64,000 bases of DNA from Sipunculus nudus (Eukaryota; Annelida; Sipuncula; Golfingiida; Sipunculidae). The notes under the pieces are model-generated. The model did not search any database, was not told where the DNA came from, and worked only from the letters and a program-made list of their open reading frames with translations. How positions within the stretch are numbered: the first letter of the stretch is position 1; each line of letters starts with the position of its first letter. This document shows positions 1-13,500 of the stretch, piece after piece. The position numbers and the translations under genes are program-made. The stretch covers positions 98,945,642 through 99,009,641 of the forward strand of contig CM049306.1 in assembly GCA_026874595.1 (NCBI GenBank), in the 5' to 3' direction.

Positions 1-814
1 GAATCTGATTTTTTTATCTTCATTACAAAATTTGTGTTCATCACGCATACGTGATCTGTTTATATTAGGTTCCGTAACAATAGATATTTGAAGAGAATGA
101 GTATATCTCCACATGACATTATATGACTTTTTAGTTCACATAAGAGAGGGCACGGAATCCCAATAGTGTATATGTTATGTCTAAATAATGTGGAATTGTG
201 CATTTTTTTTTTTTATTTTTGACCGTAACATAATTTATATGGATGGCAGCATTAATCGCCATATTGGATAAATTAAAAAAAAACTACATACCACTCGGAA
301 ACAGTTTTTGTAGGCAAGGCTCCCCAAGATACAAATTGTTATTCGTCACTATAACAAAGCTGGGATAATTTTCCTGTAGGATCGATGCAATTTACACAAA
401 GTATTCTCATATTTAATTCAATCATTTTCTTAAAATCCATTTTTTATCTGATGTTTGTCCTTCGCTTTGCGGTTTTATGATTGATCTAGCTTTGTGTGTC
501 CGGAGAATTTGGACACATGAGATCGGTGGTTGTTGTGAGGTAGTTGCCATCCTCGCCTTGCGGACCTATATTTGCCCTTGAACTATGCAGACGTACGGGC
601 TATCCTTTTTGTGCAGCTGCACGCTACGCTGATCGATCCTTCATTAGACTACATCTTAGAAAGTATTCTCATATTTAATTAGATCGTTTTCTAAAAATGC
701 ATTTTATAATATATAGTATAATGAATTATCAGTATCTTTCAAGATAGAGTATAGCATTTTGATACAAAATATTCCAATTTAGTCAATATATTAATGGTAA
801 TGGTTGCACTACAG
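1..814. other. intron 1 of the first channel copy (no coding sequence seen)
   Basis: This AT-rich stretch lies upstream of the first recognisable exon of the channel array. In copies 2 and 3 intron 1 is about 1.4-1.6 kb, so the signal-peptide exon of copy 1 is expected roughly 0.6-0.8 kb left of the window. I see no coding sequence here. The intron ends at the acceptor ctacag, which is conserved in all three copies. Confidence 0.6.
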
Positions 815-3800
815 AGAGCGGAGAGACCCGTCTGCTGAGTGATCTACTGACCAGGTATGACCGGCGTGCTAGGCCCGTTGTCAATGTCTCCACACCGGTC
901 AGAGTGTTTGTGGGATTCACAATCACCTCCATCACAGAATTCGTGAGTGTCCTTAGTTTCACCACAAAACACAATACATGCACACATTATTTGTATTCTT
1001 GTTTATTTGACATAAGCAAACCTTTTCTTTGGCAATATCGTACATTGGCTCAGTTATACATTATTTGTCAACGATAATGTATAAACGATTATTACAAACG
1101 AATTATTAAGATTTCTCTCATCGGATAATAACTGTTCATGAAATCATCCTCTCTCGTAATCAGTCATTTTATGTTGACATTCTTTGAGAACTTTTCAATT
1201 TTTAGAATATCGTTTTGACCGTTGTTTATCCCGCCGTGAAAAGTTACACCTTCATAACCAGGGGCAGATACAGAATAATAGCAGGGGGCTCATAATCAGG
1301 CGATGGGCGTTTCGGTTGGGTCCGTAGACGTTACACATATTTCGCGCATGAATAAATTCAGGAAAGAAACCGTTCATGGTTACCTTACTTTGACTGCAAA
1401 TAAAAAAAATTGAATGATGTCATCACCTCAAATTAAAATAGTCCTCCTTGGCCGCTTTAACTTGATCATGATATTTTTTAAGCACAAGGTATAAAGGCTG
1501 GTATCAACACACGAGAGGTCATGCGAAAAGACTAGAAATTCATAACTATTAAAAAATTATGAACAAAAGGCCACATTATGAATGTGTCATTACAAAAACA
1601 TTGACACGGAGTCTTAGTAGAAAATTAATCCCAAATTATTATAGCAAAGTAATTAAAGGTGCCTCATCTTAATTCGCCCCTGTAAAATAAGGCTAAAGGC
1701 TGTAGATTCCTTAATTATACAAGGTGACAACTCGATATACACACAACAAATACAGTATAAGTGAGATTGCTTTCTAATACTTAGAACCGTATGTACTTGC
1801 TCAGTCACATACCTTTACTAATGCATTTCAGAGTGAGAGAGACCAGAGCCTCACGGTATTTGGATTGATTGGAATGGTAAGGACTTTAACAATTACTCTT
1901 ATTTTTCCAAATCCCATATGATCACAATGGTACTCGTTAATAGGATTTCATGTATGTTTTGTTATAATTCTATCACAGTTTAAATTAGCATATGTATCTT
2001 TCAGAAAGCAAATGTCATAGTACAAGTTAGAAACGATCAGTTTTAATGCGAAATTACCAATTTTAGAAACATAATTTAGTCAGCTTATTTTGAAATGTTC
2101 ATTAAACTCAAAGTACCTTGCCATGGTTTAACGAATTAGGATTTTAGCCGGAATGAAAATATCGATAAAGGAATATCTAGATCACCAAGCTTATCATTTC
2201 TTGTTCCATGTTTGATGAAGTGCTAAGATAATAATATTCGTAATTTCAATACAGTATTGGCGTGATGAGTTCCTGACGTGGAATCCGGCGGACTATAACG
2301 GGACTACCGACATTGTTCTGCTACCGGACCAGCTCTGGTTGCCAGATCTAACGATAACCAACAGGTAAACTCTCACCTACATTCCTACTGTAGTATCCCA
2401 TCTTAGCTGACAATGCCGCACTGTTCATGGACACTACGTCTTTCAGAAAATACATTTAATGAAGCATTTCAAAACCTGTTCCATTGGTTTCTTTTTTACT
2501 CCGGTATTGACTAAATAACCTGATGTGGCCAACCATATATCGGTACAGCATAAAACTTCGCATTGGCAATATACCACTATATTATTCATGTTGAAGCTGC
2601 CACTAACTACATGTTGTATAGGCCACATCAATAAAAAAAATTATTCATCGGTTTCTTGTACTGATACTTAGGAGCTCTATGGTGTCTTCTTTTTAACTTT
2701 GAGATCCAGATAAATTACTTACATTTTGCTAAATTAAGGTAAGGATAAAAATTATGTATACAGATATATATATACAAAAAAAAATCTGTATATGAAGAAA
2801 ACAATTATAATTGATTGTCATTGACACATATATAGATGAATATTTTGCATTATCAATATTTTTTTAAACTGTCCGGCCCATGTCCCTCAGAAGGTTTTTT
2901 TACTGGTACTGTATTTTTGCGCAAGTCTGTAATTAACAGAGACAAAGTTAAATTATGTATAACGAAAAACAAAAACCGTTTGGACTATCACACTGGCAGA
3001 CTCACATGTTCGAAAAGTTTCGGCTAGTGGATTTCCGACAAAACTGTTAAAAGGTTAATTAAAACAACAGTTACCATATAATGAATATCAGTATGCTAGA
3101 TTCAAATAATTTATTTTTCTCGAATTATAATTTCTAGTTTTACAGTGTAACCAACGGATTTGTGTTATTTGCAGCTTGTGCCGCCTTGTATATATTAAAA
3201 GCTTTAATAACCTTCTTAAATAATAATCATAATTTAGCAAACAAGGTATATCGTTTCATGATGTGATAATTCCCAGTTCACTTTATCATTTGAAGTGCAA
3301 AACAGATGTACGACGAGAGCTTTTACAAGAGATTCCGGGTGAAAGTACGCAGCAGTGGTGACCTGTTCTGGATTCCAGCTGGTCATATAAGTGTCACGTG
3401 TGTCCTTTACCTAGTGACGTATCCGTTCGATCAACAGACATGCGTCTTCATCTTTGACAACTGGGCGTACTCTGCCGGCTCCGTGGCATTACGTAACGCA
3501 TCCTCCGAAATAGACATCTCGGGCATGACACCACATGGAGAGTGGGAGATTACGTCATCTAAGTTAGAGAAAAGCCAATATCCAACTTCAACGGACAAGA
3601 TTTACCACCGGGTCTTAGGTACAGTCCAGCTGAAGAGAAAGTATCAATTTTACATCGTCAACATCGTGGCACCGACAGTTTTGCTGTCGTTTCTTTCCCT
3701 AGCAGTATTTCTTCTACCTTCTGAATCTGGAGAAAGGATATCGCTGGGCATCACTATTGTTCTCTCCTATTCAGTCTTCTCCCTGCTTGTGGCAGAAAAC

Positions 3801-4632
3801 CTCCCAAAAACTTCCGACGAAACTCCGCTACTGGGTAAGAGGCGGCCAATTTAAATATGTATCACTTAAAGCGTAGTTGACGCCATCTCGGAAATAGGTA
3901 GTTTGAAATTTCCTTCGCTGTCTTTTTTTTATCATTTTGCGAAAATGAAAGAGTCTGTTTGTTACTTGTAGTTTTATAACATTTTATTATTTTGCAAAAG
4001 GAAGACGCACACTTATTTTTAAAGCGGCGTTTAGTATTAAGTATTTCTTTTGCTTATGTTTAATGCTAACACTTGATTCATTTTTCAACATTTCCATACA
4101 GGTATCGGCCGTTTGGCTTAATAAGTGTGGTATATTGCACTTTTTATGACGAACACACGTTTATGTTTCTTCAGTCATCTCCCTAACATCATCAATGGGA
4201 CTGGCCGGGGCATCATTGCTTACCACGGTTTTAATCCTGGGAGTGCATCATCACGGGCCGAAATCGCAAGTCCCTAAATGGCTTGACATTCTGGTACTCG
4301 GAATTATGGGCCGGTTCCTTCTGTATTCTTCACATAGAGCTCGGAGGAGTACCAAAAGAGAGCTCCATAACAAAAATCTAGTGGAGGAGCTGGAGACAGA
4401 GACGAACGCACTGGACGGAGAGAAACCGCCGAAAGTGGTGAACTTGTTGAGACGGATTCTGCATGAGCTAAAGGAGATGGCGGAGCAGCGTGAACAGGAC
4501 ATTCGGGGTCAGGAGACATGCGAGGACTGGAGATGTGTCGCCACTGTGCTAGACCGATTATTTATGATACTCTTCTTATTTGCTACGATTGTAACCTGTG
4601 TTATTATACTGGGGGTGCAACCCGAGCAATGA
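815..4632 (+). CDS. nicotinic-receptor-type Cys-loop ligand-gated channel subunit, copy 1 (5' partial)
   Basis: Exons 815-942, 1832-1876, 2255-2364, 3296-3834 and 4175-4632 join in phase (1/0/0/2/1) with no internal stop and give about 425 residues. The first exon, coding the signal peptide, is outside the window. The product is a pentameric ion-channel subunit of the plasma membrane. Visible features are the N-terminal LLSDLLTRYDRRARPVVNVS segment, a WLPD loop-A motif, the 13-residue Cys-loop (C...YPFDQQTC), M1, a cation-type M2 (GERISLGIT, Glu at -1'), M3 with HHHGPKSQVPKW after it, a short M3-M4 loop with a charged helix, and M4 near the end. There is no vicinal CC in loop C, so it is non-alpha-like. 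Relative to copy 3, one C is missing in the last codons (about 4620), changing the final residues and stopping at TGA. N-glycosylation sites (NVS, NGT, NAS) are present. The family is known to be greatly expanded in molluscs. Confidence 0.88.
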
Positions 4633-6828
4633 CGCCTCATAATTAACACTGCACTTGGCTTTAAAGCAGAAAACGCAAACAGTCCTTTAGTAGATAAAGT
4701 TTAGAATTGATATCACCTTAAGCTTCGGCAGTGTTATCAATATGTCATTTGTTTCCATGAGAAATATTCTCTAGCTGTCACTTAACCTTTGCTGTGTTAT
4801 GCATTCATAGACAGAAAGTGGGGCTTAATGAAGGGATTTGGTGAAGGGATTTGGTCGAACCTAATTACATGACCTGTGACCTAAGTAAATGAGCTGATTA
4901 TGCCTGAGGATATTTTACTCGATGAACTGGCAGAGTTCTCGTGGATTTGAAACCTGCTCGTCGTCGGCAGTTCATGTGGCGTTATTTCGTTTTCATGTGT
5001 AGTATTTTCGTCGACAACTTGACTCGGTATGCATTTACACTCGCCAACTCTGTCGATAGGCTCACTTTTCTAAGAAGGGCAAAATGCCGCTTATGCCTAG
5101 TAATTAAGTAACAGTTTGAGAAGTTACTTTTATAGGATATGAACAGTCAGTGACACCGGAACTAAGGTTTAATTATTTTGTACTGTTATAAATATAAAAC
5201 AAATATTTTTTTATATTAGAAAGACCAAAGTGAAAACTAGTAAAGCTTCCTGAGTAACTCATGTATATTAAAAATAAAAATTTGATCATTTAAGAATTAT
5301 TTTGAAATCATTAGGTCACGTGGGGCAAGTGATGCACCGCCCCGATTAAAAATTGACAGTATACCAAGGCGACGGATATGTGAAGATGCGTGATATGTTC
5401 GCTTTTGAAGTGTTTCGCCAGTGCACGGTGTGACTGTACATTAGCTGGCATAATAAAATCTGAAGAATGCACAGATTCAGGGTATATTTTAATGTGGAGT
5501 TCACCAGTATTTATACGCAGCTTTTAACTCGTAAAAAAATCGTAATTTCTAAATGAACATCCAGATAGGTCAAAATAAAAAAAACCTGGTAAACCTTGGA
5601 TACCTGACATTACGTCACCATCCTCCGAGCGTCAGGGCTTGTAATTACCACACCCACACACAGAATAATTACAAAATTGATCCAAAACCTCCAGTATCTT
5701 GATAATAAATATTTCATCTCATGGCTTAAATATTGACCATGACTACTTTATCAGTCCCCGAAAATTGTTGGCGCCACCTGTGTTTTTTTTTTTTTTCTTA
5801 TTTTTGTTTATTTCCGGACCAAGAATTAAATGACAGCAAACATGTCAGTTTCTCAGGAGTGGATTTCATCTAGTCTCCCGAAACCTTGAGTGTTTATCAA
5901 TCATAAGCGGGTGCCCCGTAGTAATCACCCTGTCTGTTCGTCTGTCTGTTTGTCTGTTCGTCCGTCCATCCACAATTTTTTTCCATATGATAACTGTGGG
6001 TTGGATTTACATATGGAAATCAAAGTTTTTTCTTTTGTTTGCCCACTACTCATGAAAGAACGCTAATGATTTTAGGGTTATTAAGTCAAAGGTCAAGGTA
6101 ACAGGACCCAATTTGTTTAAAAAAGATTTATGATGCATTTTAAACCAAACTTTTCATCCCAAAAACTTCCATCTTGCGCATATAGCTGACTAAGTGTGCC
6201 AAAGTGTGTCAAAATCTGTAGATTTTGAAGTTATCTGGTCAGAGGTAAAGGCCACTGCATGGACGCACTTTTTTTAAAAATCAAAATGGTGTTAATTCAA
6301 GTATAGTAAGTTCTCTGATTTTTCGCTCACAAAGTCAGGGGTCTAAGTTGAAAAGGCTTATAAAATATCTTTATAGACAAATTTAAGCTGAGCGTGGAGA
6401 CCCACGGGTCCGTAGTATTACATGTTGTTTAAGTGTTTATTGGTGGCGTCACATACTCAATAATACCTGGAAAATATTCTTTCTCTGATGACCCTAGTCA
6501 CTTGACTTTGAAGCTTTCATAGACTTTCCCGTTGGCTTTTATTTTTTGTTGACTGTAAATTTTGTACATGTTTCTGCAGTTTTTAAAATGACATAAAATA
6601 TAACCTGCACTGCTTAACATATCCAATCGAATACATCTTGGTAGAACATTTTGTTTCTATCCTGAAATACTTTTGATCTATGTTACAACCTGTGCAGATA
6701 GATCTGGCATTGATGAACTATGTCAAAACCAAGTTAATGCACCTATAATAGCGCGGAAGCTATTCTCTCCCTTCACTTCTAATTATAATACTGATCACGT
6801 TTGTTCTGTCCTGATAAACCAATCTATG

Positions 6829-6894
<66 letters not shown>

Positions 6895-7502
6895 TGACCT
6901 TGATTATGAACAATAACTTCTAGTGCAAACAAGTTTCGGATATCTGAGGAAATCAGGGGCTGCACGCCAATACTTCGACCAAAATATATATGTCAAGTAC
7001 AATAATACAAAATTCATTTATATTAAAAAAAAACATATAAACTACTATATCTAAATTGCACCATAATCGGAGCCTTACCTTTCAAATTTCTACACAATGA
7101 GAGGACGTTGGTCAACTAATTGAAATAACCGCTATCTACCCCTGACATCATCAAACAAAACCAGAAGTGGGACCATTATACGCTTATTCAATTAAACTTT
7201 ATTTTGAAAGGTTGTATCGCCATTTATTATCTGAAAATATGCTAGCATCATATTAAAATCACATTAAATCCATGATGTGTTTCGTAATGTTTGCTAAGTC
7301 GAACAAAATGGAAATCTGTTTAACAACCTGTTATAGGTATACCTGATACCTGAACAGTCCATTAAGCGATCACTAACATATTTTTTTTCTTGCTTGTCCT
7401 CATCGACTCCTCTACAATCCTCTCGTGTATGTGAATATAATTAAAACACATGGCTTATTTCGTTCATTGGTGTGTTATGGATTTTTGTTAGACGCGTTTA
7501 AC
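4633..7502. other. intergenic spacer between channel copies 1 and 2
   Basis: No gene is seen here. The proximal part (about 4800-5080) resembles the DNA just downstream of copy 2 (about 15190-15400), so the duplication unit included 3' flank. Around 5930-6430 there is a dispersed molluscan-style repeat with runs of gtctgtctgt and gtccgtcc. A long TA tract (listed separately) lies further on. The DNA before copy 2 (6550-7100) also has a diverged counterpart before copy 3 (16750-17350). Confidence 0.5.
6831..6891. repeat. (AT)n microsatellite
   Basis: About 60 bases of uninterrupted AT dinucleotide. The reading frame through it (IYIYIY...) is an artefact of the repeat. Confidence 0.95.
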
Positions 7503-10500
7503 ATGACCAGGATACAGTCGTTCATAATAGCGTTATGCGGGTTTCTACCGATAGCTAAAGCTGTCTTAGGTAAGTCTTATGTTAGATCATATATATTTCC
7601 TATCTGAGTATGTGGACTTTGATGGCTGCTTCTGTATATTACGTAAGCTGCTCAAAGATGTTTCGTGATATTCTTGACTAACTGATGTGCGCAACCTGCC
7701 AATTAGCCGACCTATTCTAGCTTAATGATCTGCTCTAATTTGTTTTTGAGTCATAATGAAAGTAAAGAAAAATAACCGATATTCGGAAATAAATTGTTTA
7801 ACTACATCGAGCACGAGCAGAACAGATGACTCAAGTCAGCTGAGCTTAAAACTGATCAGTATTATAATGTGAGCCAATATTGTAATAACGGTCACTACTG
7901 TGAATGAAAACGGCCAGTATAAAAAAAACTTTAACCTTACCACAATTTATCAAAACGGTAGAGGCTAATTAGGTTATAATTATTTAATATGTAATTACAA
8001 ACAGCTTAAGAATAAATCCCAGATCTGAATTACAAGTAAATATATATTATAACCTTCTGACATTTGAAATTTTGAGACTTAAACTGGGGCATGTCGTTCA
8101 AGTGTAAATGCAATTTAAGGTCTACCTTTATCAATTACTTTGTGAATGGATATTGATCCGAAATTTGAAGAGACCGTATTGTCTAATGGTCCCTAAAGAG
8201 AAAAACTCCGTCACGTTCTTGTTTCCGGAGGATTGTATCCGGTTTCATTCAAATTTGGTTCAATGGTTGTCCGGTTGTAGCTCGGTTGGGATTAAGTATA
8301 TGAACTTGTGTCTGTCAGTATGTCAGTTTGTTTTCTATATAAGATGACATGTTCATCCTTTGCATGGGCACAGATTAAACTTTTTCAAATGGCCACCGTA
8401 GCTTGGTCATTGGTTTGGTTTTGACTTCATTCTTGCCCTGAAATGCCTTTTCAAGGCCACTGCATAGTAATGCCCGGAACAAGCAAATTCATACTGGAAT
8501 TTAATACTTACAGACCAATATTCCTCATACATCTGACATGAGGTTCGTGGGACCTAGTTAAGGTGACCTTTAACCCCATAAAACCCATTTACCGGCAACT
8601 GAGCAGTAGTCACTAGACTCCCAATATATGCAATATAGAGGTTTCAAGTCGACGGATAGATCTTCTTTTTTTGACCATGATATAATTTAAACGGATAGCA
8701 GCATTTTTTCTTTCACCAAGTTAGAACACATAAAATCCCGGTGAGATACCCTAAGAACAATTTGTAATTGTCACTATAAGGATATTTTCAATTCATTTCG
8801 GTATTTTACCTGTAGGAACGTTTACAGCTAAAACAGTTTTTTTGTAAAATTCATATTTGATGAGAAAACTTTCTAAAATTGCATTTGTAGTATATAATGT
8901 AATTGTTAAAACCATATTTCGAAGACGGAGTAAATTATTTTGGTTCAAATTATTCAAATTTGGTCAATATTATTAATGGTTGAGCTACAGAGAGCGGAGA
9001 GACCCGTCTGCTGAGTGACCGACTGACCAGTTATGAGGGGCGTGCTAGGCCCGTATTGAATGTCTCTACACTGGTCAGGGTCTCTGTAGGCTTCACAATA
9101 ACGTCCATCACATAATTCGTGAGTGTCCTTTGCTTTCCCGCAAAACGTAATAAAAGAACACATACATTTAATTGTATGCTTTCTTATTTAGGCTTAAATA
9201 AAACATTTTGTTTGTCCAAAAAGTATATCGAGTCATTTATACATTTCCGACAAAGATTATGATATACCCTAATCACATTTTAATTATATGTTGAATACTC
9301 TAATTTGTGATAAGAATTGTTCATGAAGTAACCCTGTATTTTTATCAGGCATATTGTATTATAGATTCCATTGATAACGTTTCAATTATGAGAATATTAT
9401 TTTGATCTTCCTTTTTCTGCTGTTCAGAGTGGAACATCTTATACTAGGGGCGGCTAAAGGTTCGTATAAAAAGGGGACTTAATACCCTGACACAAGTAAA
9501 CAGGTGTTCCGGGTGAGATGGGGGAGGAGGTCGCTGGTAGACTTCATACATGATTCTCGCATGCATAAGTGGTGGGAAGAAAACGGTCCGAGCTTAATCG
9601 CTTGACACGATACATTCATCGGATGAGCGATATTGCAAGCATCAATGGACCCCTCCCCCTCACTTATCCAACCAATATCCCACTTTTTAATCGTGGTTCC
9701 CTTACTTTGCCTTTTTATTTTCTAGAACCTGCTCAGTCACGTTCCTTTACTTATGTATTACAGAGTGAGAGAGATCAGAGACTTACAGTGTTTGGATTGA
9801 TTGGAATGGTAAGGAATTTTACAATTACTCTTATTTCCAAAACAATTCTATATAAATCTTAATCCCACTGTAACCATACCGTAACTACTTCAGATATATC
9901 TTCTTGTATGTTTTGTAAAACATTCAGTCACAGTTAAATAATCACAGGAGAAAAACTCTTACTGAAACGATCAATGTTAAGGACAAATAAGCAATTTCAG
10001 ACAAATAATTAAGTTTGCATTTGTTCGAATTTTACATTAATGTCAAAGAACATATAACTTTGCAGGAGTTTAACGAGTGCGCTTTAGTTTAAAGTTTGTC
10101 TTAAATGAACAAATGGCAATGTCAAAGTCGGGATTGTACGAAAAACGTGTCGCATCCAACTGTTCGACTTAATGCACACATAATAATATACATGATTTCA
10201 ATACAGTATTGGCGTGATGAGTTCCTCACGTGGAATCTGGCGGACTATAACGGGACTACTGTCATTGTTCTGCTACCGGACCAGATCTGGCTGCCAGATC
10301 TAACGATAACCAACAGGTAAACTCTCACCTATATTCCTGCTGTAGCACGCACTGTCCTATATCGCTACGGGCCTAATCGCGGACAAACTTTCTCAGCACA
10401 TTCTTTAACTGAAGCATTTCAAAACGTTTTCCAACCTTGCCTTTGGTATTCTGATCGTGACTAAAAAAGCAGTGGTCGCAAATAAAACACTCTGATTTGA

Positions 10501-13500
10501 GCATATTCTGCAATGTATATAGACGTCAGAAGGCCACGGACTACATGTTATCTGGGCCATTCAATGAGAATAATAAATGATTCTTTTTTAACGATTCAAT
10601 GGAGCCAGAGGCTGTTTCGTCTCTTTCATTTTCAACTTTTATTTAGTTAAATTGTAGGAATGGTATAACACAGGTGCAAATTCTTGAAATGAATAGATGT
10701 GAATAATAGAAAATATAATCGATTTTCAGGGAATCCATTGCAAATGAACATTTTACATTATCAAGATCTGAAGAGGCTTATCCTAGCCTGTGTCTTAGCC
10801 ATCTTAAAGATATCTTGGAAAGTGGTCCCGTATTTTTGCTTTATTCCACTAATTAATAAAGGAAACTTTTTGGCCCTTATGTTGAATAGAAGTGGAACAT
10901 ATCTTAGCTGAGAATTCATAACGTGTGAAATATAACATTGACAGAGTCACATGCACGAAAAAGGATTCTCATAGTGGATTTCCGACTTCACTGTTATTAG
11001 GTCAGTTTATACAGCATTATTCATATAATATGCAGCGGTATTCTATGTAATTTCTTCACATAAGATCTTCCTATATATTGCCCTGTACACATGTTTGTGG
11101 GTACAAATGTCATACTACATTATTATACTAAACAAAACAGAACAATAAAAAAATGGTATACATAAGCATACTAATATATACTAACATGAATATACACATA
11201 TACATAAAAGTTAAATATAATACACTTACATGACTGTTTGAGTAACAATATGAAATACCTTTCCGGTTCATTTGAAAAAAATGTTATACTTTAATAGGAT
11301 GCCACCTGTTACAGAATTTTTGCCAAAAAAAATAAAAGTTTAATATTTCGTATATTTTTAGGTTCTTTTTAATAACCCAAACAATAACATATTCTGTGGC
11401 CTGCTCTGATAAATGAGGCACTTGGTTAAAATCATAAATTGATGCTAACACTAAAATAAGGACTTTCAGGAAGTTCGTTATTTCCGTCCAGATTACAATT
11501 CTGCACAGACTCTGTATAAATAAATTTGAATTCCTGCATTATTGGCTCATTCTTAGGATAATATATTTACATGTTGAATCTACTGAACACAAATCCTCTT
11601 TGAATTACAGAAATTCAGACCTAATTTTTAACTGTATCACATACACAAAAGGTAATTCTTTTTATGTTAAATTTATCCACTCTGTATCGAGATACAAACA
11701 TAAACTGTTTACCTTTTGAATGTTTTAACACAGCTTAACATCCCTGTTTTGCCACGTGCTGAAGTTTAAGAGCACAACATTTCCAATATTATCAAATGCA
11801 TCTCCAACTTAATTCATTCCTGCCTCATATTAATCATCCTCACCAAAATATAAATTGACGGCTTTTTCTTCTTTAAATGATAAGTACATACCTAAAGCTT
11901 TAATAACAAAAACATATCCTGCCATTTTATGTTTAAGGTTTTTGTGAGTACATATCTTTTTGAGCCTATCCATATTGAGTCTGTTTTATTGAAATTCTAT
12001 TTTAGTCCTCATACATTTTAAAATTGTTTTGCTACTCCTAATAGTTCCTGTGCTTATTCAATGTTTTACCTACTGTAGTAATATCATAAGCAAATAACAA
12101 AAAAATTATTTCTTGACCACATATATCTACCACTGTATTTTTTATTTCGTAGCTCCAAGCTCTAGCACAGAAAATAAAATATGGGGTCAAAGGATCCCCT
12201 TGAAGCACTCCGCTAAGCAGAAAAAGGGAGAAATTGCTCCATTACTAATGACGTACACAACTGCTGATGTTACTGTACAGGTCTTGCATCCAAGTAATAA
12301 AAAGATGGGCCAAATGTGAATAAAATAGTAGGACACAGAATAGAAAGGACCATTCAAAGCTTTCAAAACCTTTCTCATGATCTAGTGCAAGAATTAGACT
12401 TTCCATTTTGTGTTCTCCTGTATGTAAAAATACTTCATTTAGTAGCACGATGCAAGTAGATATATCCCTTTTTTTATTAATTTATTAAAAATATTGGTCT
12501 CTAAATTTGCTTCCTTGTACGTTCTTTAAATTCACTAATAACTGCTGGTCTCTGTGAGACTGATAATTCACCAAATGAAATGAATAGTTTAACAATTCAC
12601 TTAGTATTCCCTAGAGATATGCCAAAACTTTTTTTCTAGAATTTAGCATTATTTTCATCATTTCCTGGGCTTCCATTATTTTTCAAAAACATCAGTGCTT
12701 TATAGCTTTCTTCTGTGATTAATTTCGCATCACAAAAACGCTGATCTTCACCATGCAATAGATATAATTTTGTATTGATAGTTTGTGTTCATTCAGTGTT
12801 GATAAACACAATTTAATAAAGCTCGGCAGTCCCCATATAAAATATTCTTTTTGTAACAACAATCCCCTATCATCCAAAATTAGTTTTTTTCTAAATTTAA
12901 GAAATATTAACTATTTTCTCTCCTAATTCATGCAACCGTCTTTTGGATTTTCATATTGATCCTTTACCATTTTTTTTATTTTCAATTCTTTCCTATTCTT
13001 GTTTTTTTCTCATCTATTTTTTCAATGGATTCAATCTATATCAAACCCGAGCTGTACCAATCTGATTTTGTAATATCTGTATACTTTCTCATAGGTCGCT
13101 ATCCTTATCCTTTTAACGTGTGCTTTTTGTTAACCGTAACTGATTGAACACTGTCTTATTTTATATTTAAGGAATTTCCATATTATCCATTAACTGTTTC
13201 TATTTCTGTAAACCAATTTATTCTACCATAAAGTTTGTTTTTAATGTAATATCAGCTTCTTCTCAGTAAGGTGTCTTAAATTCGCAATGACCCTTTCCTC
13301 ATTCTTTTATTCTGTTTGGTGTCCGCAGAGAGATAATTACCGTATTATAGTCAATGTGTCAGATACATGAAATTGTTTTATCAATGATGTCATCATACAA
13401 AAATCTAGATATGAACAAATAATCTAAACATCTATTTCTCACACTCCATGTGTACCGTCTTTCTTTGAGATATTTTAACAGATATATATCACATAGCTCA

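Noticed and set aside
783-983. Minus-strand open frame over exon 2 of copy 1 (and its twin at 19347-19538)
   Set aside because: Antisense shadow of a conserved coding exon; the plus-strand frame has splice sites and family motifs.
4251-4519. Minus-strand frames over the last exon of copy 1 (and 22558-22773 in copy 3)
   Set aside because: Serine- and proline-rich antisense shadows of the M3-M4 loop coding sequence.
6673-6897. Open frame ending in a run of IY
   Set aside because: Created by the (AT)n microsatellite; same for frames at 54694-54930 and 57338-57677.
8970-8990. An apparent extra stop (TGA) before exon 2 of channel copy 2
   Set aside because: The conserved acceptor ctacag at 8985-8990 with phase bookkeeping (G from exon 1 plus AG) places the exon start at 8991, so the TGA is intronic. 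Only the TAA at 9113 counts.
12113-12448. Short plus- and minus-strand genes in intron 4 of copy 2
   Set aside because: Minus-strand frames are pieces of the LINE reverse transcriptase; the plus-strand frame is their shadow.
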